Source of the DNA: CBDDFV01 sp965227335
GTDB lineage: Bacteria; Planctomycetota; Phycisphaerae; Phycisphaerales; SM1A02
Reading direction: 5' to 3'
Assembly: GCA_965227335.1 (NCBI GenBank)
Contig: CBDDFV010000001.1
Span: forward strand, 1,606,997 to 1,670,996
DNA length: 64,000 nucleotides
The translations under genes and the position numbers were made by a program. Under the pieces are notes generated by a model. That model did not search any database. It was not told the DNA's origin and saw only the letters and a list, made by a program, of their open reading frames with translations. Positions 53,154 through 60,686 of this stretch are shown in pieces (the first letter of the stretch is position 1; each line of letters begins with the position of its first letter).

Positions 53154-55343
53154 TCACTCCACGGGCTCGAGCCCGACCTCCAGCACCGCGTATCCGTCCA
53201 GTTCGAAGTGTTCGACGCGGATGTCCGCCGCGCGATCGGCGTCGATGGTGAACTCGTGCGTGTGATCGCGCGGGGCGTGCCATGTCCAGTCGTCGATCAC
53301 GACCTCGCCGTCGAGCCACACGCGGATCCCGTCGTCGGAGCGGGTCGTCAGACGCCAGCGGCCGGCGGTCAATGGGATCGAGGCGGAGGCGAGGGTTCCG
53401 AACCGATCGCCGGGCAGCGAAGCTGCGGCGGCCGCCGCGCCGACGCCGTCCGCTTCCGACGGACCGCCGTGACCGAAGTCGAGGGCGAGGGCGGGGAGGG
53501 CGTACGAGACTCCGGTCGTCGCCTCGTCGCGCCACGCCTCGACATCCTCGCGCGGATCGGTCGTCCACGCGAACGAGGTCACCTCCCAGGCGGCGTTGAC
53601 GAACACGCCCGTGAAGCGGCCGAGTTCCTGCTCGTTCGCGCTGATGGCGAGATCGAACGGGTGGACGCCGGGCTCGTGTTCGACGAGTTCGATGAACTGC
53701 TCGTCGTCGCGGACCGTGACGTTGATCGCTCCCGCCCCCCGGGTCATCGTGTCGACCAGCATCGTGTCGTCGACGCCGAGAAGCTGGAACACGCGGCGGT
53801 GCGGCGCGGTCTCGACGATGCGCACCAGGGGCGCCTCGTGATCCCACGGTCCCCATTCGCCCATGATGATGTGCTCGCGGCCGCGCAGGTGGGCCCGGGC
53901 CCCGACGGGCCGGGCGTCGCCGACCGCGGCCCGCTGGTTCGGCGAGGGCGGGAATTCGCGGGGCGGGCGTCGCGTCCGCAGTTCGCTGACCGCATCGCGA
54001 TCGACCGAGACGCCGTCCTCTTCGAGGAGATCCTCCGAGACGAACGTCAGTTCGGTCTGACGGAGCTGGAGATCGACGTCGTTGTCCCGCCAGGTGTTGT
54101 CGTAGATCCAGTTGCTCCGCGATCGGGGATCGTTCGCCTGCGCCCAGGGCGTGGCGAGCAGGGCTTCATCGTTGTCCCACCAGAGAAAGACGCCGCATCG
54201 GTTGTCGCGGAACTCATTCCGCATGATGCGGTTGTTGCGTCCATGCTCGATGTTGATCCCGCCCCGCTCCTGCCCGTACGCCATGTCGCCGTTGCCGGCG
54301 AACGTATTGTCCGTGATGAGCGTGCCCTGCGAGTAGCCGCCCCACACGCCGCAGATGCCGTTGCCGACGAAACGGTTCTCGACGATCGCGTTGTCGAAGC
54401 TGAAGGTGAGTTCGAGACCGTGCGCGACCGCGTACGAGAAGTCGTTCCCCACGATGATGTTGCCCTCGTGTCCGAGCCCCCGGTAGTCGTCCGGGTTCTC
54501 TTTCGGGTTGCGCTGGCCGAGCGCCTCCCGTCCGGCGAAGGCGAAGAGGCCGTCGCCGCCGTGGGTGGCGGAGTTCTCGATGATCCGGTTCCGCCGGCAC
54601 TGTTCGAACATGAGGATGCCGGCGGAGTCCTGGCCGCGGTTGTAGACGCCGTGGCTGTAGCCGCGCACGCAGAAGTCGAACGCGTTGCGGGAGATCCGGT
54701 TGCGGCTGGAGCGCCACATGGCGAGTCCCCAGCCGGAGAGGAAGGAGCAGTCGTTGTCGACAACGGTGCTGTCGAGGACTCGGTCGAGGATGAGGCCGTT
54801 CTGGAAATCGCGGACGACGACGTTGCGGATGGTGAGGAATCGGGCGTCTTCGAAATACGCGGCGGCGCTGTATCGCGCGCGCCACTCTCCCTCGTCGTTG
54901 TCGTGGGGCCAGAGCCAGTCGGCGGCGTCTTCCGCGGCCGCGGTCGAGCCGAGCCGCTGCCGGTAGCCGTCGCGGAGGTCGGCCCCGTCGATCGTGAGGA
55001 AGTCGGCCCCGACCGCGTGGATCGCGCCGCGGTAGCCGCGGACGTGAAGATTGCGAATGGTGACGGAATCGCCGGTGACGACGACGCCGATCCCGCGCCG
55101 CTGGTCAGGCGCTTCGCCCGTGTCGCCGCGCAGGACGCCCTCGAACTCGACGGTGAGGTCGTCGCCGACGATGCGGATCACGCCGTCGCCGTCGGCGTCG
55201 ACGATCGGCGTCCGGGGCAGCACGATGCGGCACGACTCGGTGACGACGAGGTTGTCGTCGACGAGCGGGATCACGGGGTTCGCGTGCGTCGCGGCGGCGA
55301 CGAGGCATCCGGTCGGCAGGACGAGATGACGAATCAGGGACAT
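53154..55343 (-). CDS. Exported right-handed beta-helix protein with C-terminal PA14-like domain
   Basis: A 729-residue protein with a signal peptide-like start (MSLIRHLVLPTGCLVAAATHA). A long parallel beta-helix (about 50-440) has NOSD-like repeats rich in N-x-I-x-x-N (LTIRNVVVRDFQNGLILD, NRISRNAFDF, NRIIENSATHG, NIIVGNDFSYA, NRIMRNEFRDN). A linker follows, then a region ending in a PA14-like pattern (RWRLTTRSDDGIRVWLDG). Such proteins bind or cut polysaccharide; no catalytic residues can be assigned. ATG 55343 has GAGGAGG before it. It is convergent with rpoN. Confidence 0.85.
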   Translation of the reverse strand: MSLIRHLVLPTGCLVAAATHANPVIPLVDDNLVVTESCRIVLPRTPIVDADGDGVIRIVGDDLTVEFEGVLRGDTGEAPDQRRGIGVVVTGDSVTIRNLHVRGYRGAIHAVGADFLTIDGADLRDGYRQRLGSTAAAEDAADWLWPHDNDEGEWRARYSAAAYFEDARFLTIRNVVVRDFQNGLILDRVLDSTVVDNDCSFLSGWGLAMWRSSRNRISRNAFDFCVRGYSHGVYNRGQDSAGILMFEQCRRNRIIENSATHGGDGLFAFAGREALGQRNPKENPDDYRGLGHEGNIIVGNDFSYAVAHGLELTFSFDNAIVENRFVGNGICGVWGGYSQGTLITDNTFAGNGDMAYGQERGGINIEHGRNNRIMRNEFRDNRCGVFLWWDNDEALLATPWAQANDPRSRSNWIYDNTWRDNDVDLQLRQTELTFVSEDLLEEDGVSVDRDAVSELRTRRPPREFPPSPNQRAAVGDARPVGARAHLRGREHIIMGEWGPWDHEAPLVRIVETAPHRRVFQLLGVDDTMLVDTMTRGAGAINVTVRDDEQFIELVEHEPGVHPFDLAISANEQELGRFTGVFVNAAWEVTSFAWTTDPREDVEAWRDEATTGVSYALPALALDFGHGGPSEADGVGAAAAAASLPGDRFGTLASASIPLTAGRWRLTTRSDDGIRVWLDGEVVIDDWTWHAPRDHTHEFTIDADRAADIRVEHFELDGYAVLEVGLEPVE

Positions 55344-55393
55344 GCGGCCTCCTCGGCCGTTCATCCTACCCCGGCCCGCATGGTCGCCGCGGG

Positions 55394-55954
55394 TCAGATC
55401 GACTCGACTTCCTTGACCTTGGCGTCGCAGATCTCGTCGATCCGCTCCGTGTGTCGTTTGGTCTTCGCGTCGATCTCTTCCTTCGCCCGCTTCCCCTCGT
55501 CCTCGGAGACTTCCTTGTCCTTGACGAGCTGGTCGATGTGCTTCATCGCGTCGCGTCGTTCGTTGCGGATGGCGACCTTGGCGTCTTCGGCGAGCTTGCG
55601 GACCTGGCCGGCGAGCTGCTTGCGTCGTTCCTGCGAGGGGGCCGGCACGTTGATGCGGACCGCGTTGCCTTCGGGGATCGGGTTGAGGCCGAGATCCGCG
55701 GTCTCGATCGCCTTCACGATGGCCTGCTTGGCGGAGGCGTCGAACGGCTTGACGAGGAGCTGCGTCGGCTCGGGCGTGCTGATGCCGGCGATGTCGCGGA
55801 GGTCGGTGGGGGATCCGTAATAGTCGACCTTGACGCTTTCGATCAGGCCCGGCGTGGCGCGTCCGGTGCGGATGCCCCGCAGCTCGCGCTCGAGGTGCTC
55901 GACCGACTTGTCCATCTTCGACTTGGTTTCTTTCTGAATGGTGGCGAGATCCAT
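55394..55954 (-). CDS. frr: Ribosome recycling factor
   Basis: Splits post-termination ribosomes with EF-G. The 186-residue protein has the RRF start (MDLATIQKETKSKMDKSVEHLERELRGIRTGRATPGL), VKPFDASAKQAIVKAI, GLNPIPEGNAVRINVPAPSQERRKQL and the final three-helix part. ATG 55954 has a GGGGAG site; the frame extends upstream without support. It follows pyrH by 52 bases on the same strand, the common pyrH-frr order. Confidence 0.97.
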   Translation of the reverse strand: MDLATIQKETKSKMDKSVEHLERELRGIRTGRATPGLIESVKVDYYGSPTDLRDIAGISTPEPTQLLVKPFDASAKQAIVKAIETADLGLNPIPEGNAVRINVPAPSQERRKQLAGQVRKLAEDAKVAIRNERRDAMKHIDQLVKDKEVSEDEGKRAKEEIDAKTKRHTERIDEICDAKVKEVESI

Positions 55955-56006
55955 CGATGAAGCTCCCCGCGGGCGGGCCGCCGCGCAGCAGTTGATCCGG
56001 AAAAGG

Positions 56007-56738
56007 TCAGTTGGTGACGAGTGTACCGATCTGTCCGCCGGCGACAACGCGGCCGATGGCGCCGGCGGCCTTGAAGTCGAAGACGCGGAGGGGCAGATCG
56101 TTCTCCATGCACATCGTCAGCGCCGTCAGATCCATCACGCCGAGCTGACGGTCGATCGCCTCGGCGAACCGGAGCGTCTCGTAGCGGACGGCCTCGGGAT
56201 GGGTCGCCGGATCGGCGTCGTAGACGCCGTCGACCTTGGTCGCTTTCAGCAGAACATCGACATTCAGCTCGATTCCGCGCAGGGCGGCGCAGGTGTCGGT
56301 CGTAAAGAAGGGGTTGCCGGTCCCCGCCGCGAGGACGAGCACGCGGCCCTTCTCGAAGTGACGGAGGGCGCGGGGAAGAATGAACGGCTCCGCCACCTTC
56401 GGAATGTCGATGGCGGACATCAGACGAGTGTCGACGCCGATCGACAGCAAGGCCTCCCGCAACGCCATGCCGTTGATGACGGTGCCGAGCATCCCCATGT
56501 AATCGGCCGTCGAGCGGGTCACCAGGCCCTCCTCGGCGAGCCGGGCCCCACGAATGATGTTGCCCCCGCCGACCACCACCGCCATCTCGACCCCACGGCT
56601 CGCCGCGTCGGCGATCTCGCGGGCGATCTTCCCCAGTTCGCCATGGTCGACGCCGAACCCGCCCGGCGACGCAAACCCCTCGCCGCTGATCTTCAGGAGA
56701 ACCCGCTGGTACGCCGGACTTTCGGTGGCCTCACTCAT
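56007..56738 (-). CDS. pyrH: Uridylate kinase
   Basis: Phosphorylates UMP to UDP. The 243-residue amino-acid-kinase-fold protein has VLLKISGEGF, VVVGGGNIIRG, TADYMGMLGTVINGMAL, GTGNPFFTTDTCAALRGIE, LLKATKVDGVYDADP and the terminal IGRVVAGGQIGTLV. All are PyrH-specific. ATG 56738 gives a standard N-terminus; the longer open frame is an artefact. Promoter and regulatory sequence would lie in the 195-base gap shared with the divergent vWA gene. Confidence 0.97.
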   Translation of the reverse strand: MSEATESPAYQRVLLKISGEGFASPGGFGVDHGELGKIAREIADAASRGVEMAVVVGGGNIIRGARLAEEGLVTRSTADYMGMLGTVINGMALREALLSIGVDTRLMSAIDIPKVAEPFILPRALRHFEKGRVLVLAAGTGNPFFTTDTCAALRGIELNVDVLLKATKVDGVYDADPATHPEAVRYETLRFAEAIDRQLGVMDLTALTMCMENDLPLRVFDFKAAGAIGRVVAGGQIGTLVTN

Positions 56739-56933
56739 GTGGCGGCCATTGGAGCGGCCATCCCCGTCGCGGTCAAGCGGCCCCCACGCCCGGGCCGATA
56801 AGGTCGGGGGCGATCGGGGCGCCTTCGCAACCCCGCTCCAGCCGACGCCTACGATGACCCGACGCCCCGTCCGTCCAACGCGGACAACGTCACGCCCCGG
56901 CAACCGGCCGCGCCCCGCCCACGTATCGGACTC

Positions 56934-57944
56934 ATGGTGACCCAGACTCCCGCCAACCCGCGCGCCACGAACCCGACCGAGGCGCGTCGCACCGATCCGC
57001 CGTCCGGCCGATTCCTCACCGTCGAGGAAGCCGCCCGGCACGAACGACGACGACGCGTCCATCAGCTTCTGATCGTCGCCACCTGCGTCTCCCTCCTGAT
57101 CCACATCGGGCTGATGCTGTACCTCGGGAGCATCTTCCAGAAGCCGCGCGGCCGACCCGCGGCGCCCCCGGTCGAACTCGAATTCGCCATCCTTCCCGAT
57201 GAAGACCTCATCGATCCCGAAGCCCTCCTCTTCGAGGACGTCAAGCCGACCGCCGCCGTCGACCTCTCGGACCTCCAGGAGACCGCCGAGTCGCTCGACC
57301 TGCGGCCCGATACGCCCAACGTCGCCATGGAAGCCCTCGACGCGGGCGAGATGTCGACGCTCGGCGGATCCGGCGACGGACAGGGCGGCGGCGTCGGCGG
57401 CATCGGCGGCGGCGCGGCGTCAACGAGCTTCTTCGGGATCTCCGGGCGCGGCACCCGGTTCGCCTTCCTCGTCGACGTCTCCGGGTCGATGGCCTCCGGA
57501 CGCAAACTCGAGACGCTCATGCGCGAACTCGAGGATTCGATCCGCCAGCTGCCCGACTACACCTCCGTCTACGTCGTCCTCTTCTCCAGCGGGGCCCGGG
57601 TGCCCCCCGGTCAGGATGACTGGCTCCGCGCGCACCCGAACGCGGTCCGCGCCCTCGTGCAATGGCTCCGCATGCAGACCGCCGGCGGCGGCACCCGTCC
57701 GCTCAGCGGCTACAAACGCATCTTCGCGCTGGAGCCCGCCGCCGACATCATCTACTTCATGACCGACGGCGAACTCGACCGCCTCCATGAAGTCGGCCCG
57801 ATCATGCTCGACATCGCCCGCGGCGGCGGCGACGTCACCATCAACACCCTCGCCTTCGGCGACGAGTCCAGCCAGGACCTCCTCAAGGAACTCGCCCTCG
57901 CCACCGACGGCGTCTACCGCTTTGTGCCGGCGCGAGGTCCGTGA
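56934..57944 (+). CDS. Membrane-anchored von Willebrand factor A domain protein
   Basis: A 336-residue protein. One membrane helix (about 42-63, LLIVATCVSLLIHIGLMLYLG) is followed by a short acidic stretch, a Gly-rich linker (GGSGDGQGGGVGGIGGG) and a vWA domain with the metal-site motif DVSGSM and, later, YFMTDGE. Such domains bind ligands or partners through a metal. It starts a plus-strand run with ExbB/ExbD proteins, so it may work with a proton-driven motor. ATG 56934 is in the gap divergent from pyrH. Confidence 0.87.
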   Translation: MVTQTPANPRATNPTEARRTDPPSGRFLTVEEAARHERRRRVHQLLIVATCVSLLIHIGLMLYLGSIFQKPRGRPAAPPVELEFAILPDEDLIDPEALLFEDVKPTAAVDLSDLQETAESLDLRPDTPNVAMEALDAGEMSTLGGSGDGQGGGVGGIGGGAASTSFFGISGRGTRFAFLVDVSGSMASGRKLETLMRELEDSIRQLPDYTSVYVVLFSSGARVPPGQDDWLRAHPNAVRALVQWLRMQTAGGGTRPLSGYKRIFALEPAADIIYFMTDGELDRLHEVGPIMLDIARGGGDVTINTLAFGDESSQDLLKELALATDGVYRFVPARGP

Positions 57945-58993
57945 TGTCGAGACGCCGTCGCCATCTCCTCCGCCTCGCCCTCGCCGGCGCGCTGGGCGTC
58001 ACCGCGACGACCGCTGATGCGGACCGCGTCGTCCGGCGCGGCCTCGTCGAACCGCTTCACGGACAGATCCGCGCGATCGACGACGGCGGCGTGCAGTTCG
58101 AGACCGACCTCGGCGCCGTCCGCGTGATCCCGTGGGATCGCGTCCGATCGATCGAGACGACACGCCAGTTCGCCAACCTCGACGATCACCTCGCCGCCGC
58201 CGAAACCCTCTGGCGGGCCCGCTCCCGCCTCGAACGACGAGACGTCCGACTCGCCGAGCCGCTCTTCGAACGGCTCTTCGAACGCTATCGCGGCCGCACC
58301 CACGAGACCGCCCTCGTCGTCGCCGAAGGACTCCTCCGCTGCCGACTCGAACGACGCGCGTGGCCGCAGGCCGTCATCCCCGCCCTCGAAGCGGCGCGGC
58401 TCCGCCGGGCGGGCGTCGAAACCGACAGCTACACCATGCTCCCGCCCGTCATCGATGTCGAGGCCGCACTCTGCACCGAACTGCCGCCGATCTGGTCCGC
58501 CGATGCGCGGCTGCAGCGTCTCGATCAGGACCTCGCCGCCTACGATCCGCAGGGCGACGCCGTCGTCGACGCCGTCCGCGCGTGGTTCATCTGCTCGCTC
58601 GACCCCGAACGACCGCTGCCGGACGCGAGTCCCGCGGAGGCCGCCCCGCTCACCATGCTCGTCCGAGCGATGCGGAATGAGCCGCAGGCCCGGGTCGAGG
58701 TGCGACGCCTCGAGGAGATGCTGCCCACGCTCGACGGCTGGCGGGCCGCGTGGGCGCGGTTCGCAATCGGCGCCGCGCTCAGCGCCCGCGAGGACTTCGC
58801 CGTCGCCCAGCGGGGACTGGTGCATCTGGCCCATCTGCCCGCTCGCTCGTCGTCCGCCCCGGCCCGGCTGGTGGAGGCGGCGCTGGAGCAGATGATCCGG
58901 GTGCTGGAGTCGCGCGGCGACGACGCCGGCGCCGCCGCGCTCCGCCGTGATCTGCAACGTCTCACCCCCGCCGCCGAAGGGCCGCGGGCGTGA
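57944..58993 (+). CDS. Exported protein with SH3-like N-terminal module, unknown function
   Basis: About 349 residues. A signal peptide (LLRLALAGALGVTATTADA) is followed by a short beta module (about 30-68, VEPLHGQIRAIDDGGVQFETDL...VIPWDRVRSIE) that resembles the one in the HtrA-like protein. The rest is alpha-helical, perhaps TPR-like (AETLWRARSRLERRDVRLAEPLF; FAIGAALSAREDFAVAQRG). I do not recognise a named family. Its start codons GTG 57941 and ATG 57944 overlap the vWA gene stop, so translation is coupled. It is 43 bases before the ExbB-like gene. Confidence 0.75.
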   Translation: MSRRRRHLLRLALAGALGVTATTADADRVVRRGLVEPLHGQIRAIDDGGVQFETDLGAVRVIPWDRVRSIETTRQFANLDDHLAAAETLWRARSRLERRDVRLAEPLFERLFERYRGRTHETALVVAEGLLRCRLERRAWPQAVIPALEAARLRRAGVETDSYTMLPPVIDVEAALCTELPPIWSADARLQRLDQDLAAYDPQGDAVVDAVRAWFICSLDPERPLPDASPAEAAPLTMLVRAMRNEPQARVEVRRLEEMLPTLDGWRAAWARFAIGAALSAREDFAVAQRGLVHLAHLPARSSSAPARLVEAALEQMIRVLESRGDDAGAAALRRDLQRLTPAAEGPRA

Positions 58994-59036
58994 TTGTCTT
59001 CGCGACGGCGCACGTCGCGACTTCCCAGGAGTCTTC

Positions 59037-59810
59037 ATGACACTGACCCATTCGTTCATTCCGTTTCTCGCCCAGACGGAGGAAGCCGAGTCCTGGCTCG
59101 ACGCCATCCAGTCGGGCGGAATCGTCGGCGCGATCCTCATCGGTCTCTCGATGGTCGCGGTGATGCTCGTCATCGTTCATGTCGTCCAGATCCGACGCAA
59201 GGCGCTCATCCCGCCCCAGCATGTCGATGAGATCGAATCAAACCTTGAGCGTGGGGACGTCGACGCGGCGCTGTCCTATTGCCTCGAGCCCAAACACGAT
59301 TCCTACCTCACCCGCATTCTCGCGGCGGGACTCACCCGCTACCAGAAGTCCGCCTTCGGGGCCTTCGAGATCAAGAACGCGCTGGAGGAGGCGGGCGAGG
59401 ATCAGACCGCGCGGCTGTACCGTTCGACCGACGCCCTCGGCGTCATCGGCGGCATCGCGCCGCTGCTCGGTCTGCTGGGGACCGTCATCGGCATGATGGG
59501 CGCCTTCCGCACCCTGCCGCAGGCGGGCCCGACCGGCTCCCAGGCGCTGGCGGAGAACATCAGCCTCGCCCTCATCACAACGCTCATGGGCCTCATCCTC
59601 GCCATTCCGACCGTGGCCCTGTTCACGTTCTTCCGCAACCGAATCGACGCCATCGCTTCCGAGGCGTCGCGCGAGATCGAGCGGCTCGTGCTCCACCTGG
59701 AGTCGAGCCACGGCATCGGTCCGGTCCAGCCGACCGCCGCCGCCGCCGGCCCGCGCTCCGCCGCCCCGCCCACGCCCCGCCCGCAACCCGCCGCGAGGAC
59801 TGACGCGTGA
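59037..59810 (+). CDS. MotA/TolQ/ExbB proton channel family protein
   Basis: A 257-residue membrane protein with three helices: the first near residue 30 (IVGAILIGLSMVAVMLVIVHVV), two later (GVIGGIAPLLGLLGTVIGMMGAF and ISLALITTLMGLILAIPTVALFTFF). The GLLGTVIGMM and LITTLMGLILAIPT motifs are typical of TolQ/ExbB. It forms a proton-driven motor with ExbD-type proteins. AGGAG lies six bases before ATG. The stop overlaps the first ExbD gene (GTGA). Which energised task it serves is unclear, since no TonB or tolB/pal gene is near. Confidence 0.93.
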   Translation: MTLTHSFIPFLAQTEEAESWLDAIQSGGIVGAILIGLSMVAVMLVIVHVVQIRRKALIPPQHVDEIESNLERGDVDAALSYCLEPKHDSYLTRILAAGLTRYQKSAFGAFEIKNALEEAGEDQTARLYRSTDALGVIGGIAPLLGLLGTVIGMMGAFRTLPQAGPTGSQALAENISLALITTLMGLILAIPTVALFTFFRNRIDAIASEASREIERLVLHLESSHGIGPVQPTAAAAGPRSAAPPTPRPQPAARTDA

Positions 59811-60238
59811 ACTTCGCCGGTTCGTCCCGACGCGAACGCCGTCTCCTCGTCGAGATCACGCCGATGATCGACGTGGTGTTTCTGCTGATCATCTTCTTCA
59901 TGATGACCGCGCAGTTCGCCCGGCAGAGCCGCGTCGATCTCGAACTCCCGAAGGAGGCCGGGGAGCAGGATCCGAGCGCGGCGGACGACGGACTCGTCAT
60001 CAACATCCTCGCCTCCGGCGAAATCATTGTCGGCCAGCGCACGGTGGACCTCGATGAACTGGAAGTGTTCGTGAAGCAGGAGATCGCGCGCCGGGAGGGC
60101 GCCGACGCCGCGCTCGGCGCGCCGCTGCTCATCCGCGCCGACGCCAACGGCGACACCGCGGTGCTGAACGCGGTCGTCTCCCGCGTGCAGCGGCTCGGCG
60201 TCGGCGCCGCGCGTCTCGGCACCGAATCCCCCGGCTGA
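59807..60238 (+). CDS. ExbD/TolR family protein 1
   Basis: A 143-residue protein with a cytoplasmic start (RRERRLLVEITPMIDVV), one membrane helix with the proton-relay Asp (PMIDVVFLLIIFFMMTA), and a periplasmic domain. The GTG start overlaps the ExbB stop (GTGA). It forms the plug or stator partner of the ExbB pentamer. Confidence 0.92.
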   Translation: MNFAGSSRRERRLLVEITPMIDVVFLLIIFFMMTAQFARQSRVDLELPKEAGEQDPSAADDGLVINILASGEIIVGQRTVDLDELEVFVKQEIARREGADAALGAPLLIRADANGDTAVLNAVVSRVQRLGVGAARLGTESPG

Positions 60239-60266
60239 TCCCCGAAAGGACCGTCTGACCTCACCC

Positions 60267-60686
60267 ATGCGAAGTTTCGCCCGTTCATCCCGCGGCCGCA
60301 AGAAGATCGACCTCAACCTCGCGAGCATGATCGACGTGGTCTTTCTGCTGCTGATCTACTTCATGGTGACGATGGTGATGTCGCCGCCGGAGGATCGGCT
60401 GACGCCGACGCTGCAGACCCAGTCGCCGGAGTCGACGGGCGCCAACGCGGACTTCGAACGCCAGATCGTGGAGGTGCGTCGACTCGACGACGGACCCGCC
60501 TACGTGATCGCCGGCGACGTCTTCCGCGATCGGGCCGGCCTCGACGCCCGGCTCAGCACGCTCCACCGCGAGACGGGACTCTGGGTGCAGGTGGAGAACG
60601 GCGTCCCGGTCGGATTCGCCGTCGCCGCCGTGCAGGCCGCCCGCGATGCGGGCTTCGACAAGGTGACCTATGCCCCGCCCCGCTGA
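60267..60686 (+). CDS. ExbD/TolR family protein 2
   Basis: A second ExbD/TolR paralogue of 139 residues. The membrane helix keeps the Asp (ASMIDVVFLLLIYFMVTMVM), but the periplasmic part differs from the first copy. Two different ExbD subunits per ExbB gene suggests a heteromeric motor. It starts 28 bases after the first copy and overlaps the TPR gene by 17 bases. Confidence 0.92.
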   Translation: MRSFARSSRGRKKIDLNLASMIDVVFLLLIYFMVTMVMSPPEDRLTPTLQTQSPESTGANADFERQIVEVRRLDDGPAYVIAGDVFRDRAGLDARLSTLHRETGLWVQVENGVPVGFAVAAVQAARDAGFDKVTYAPPR

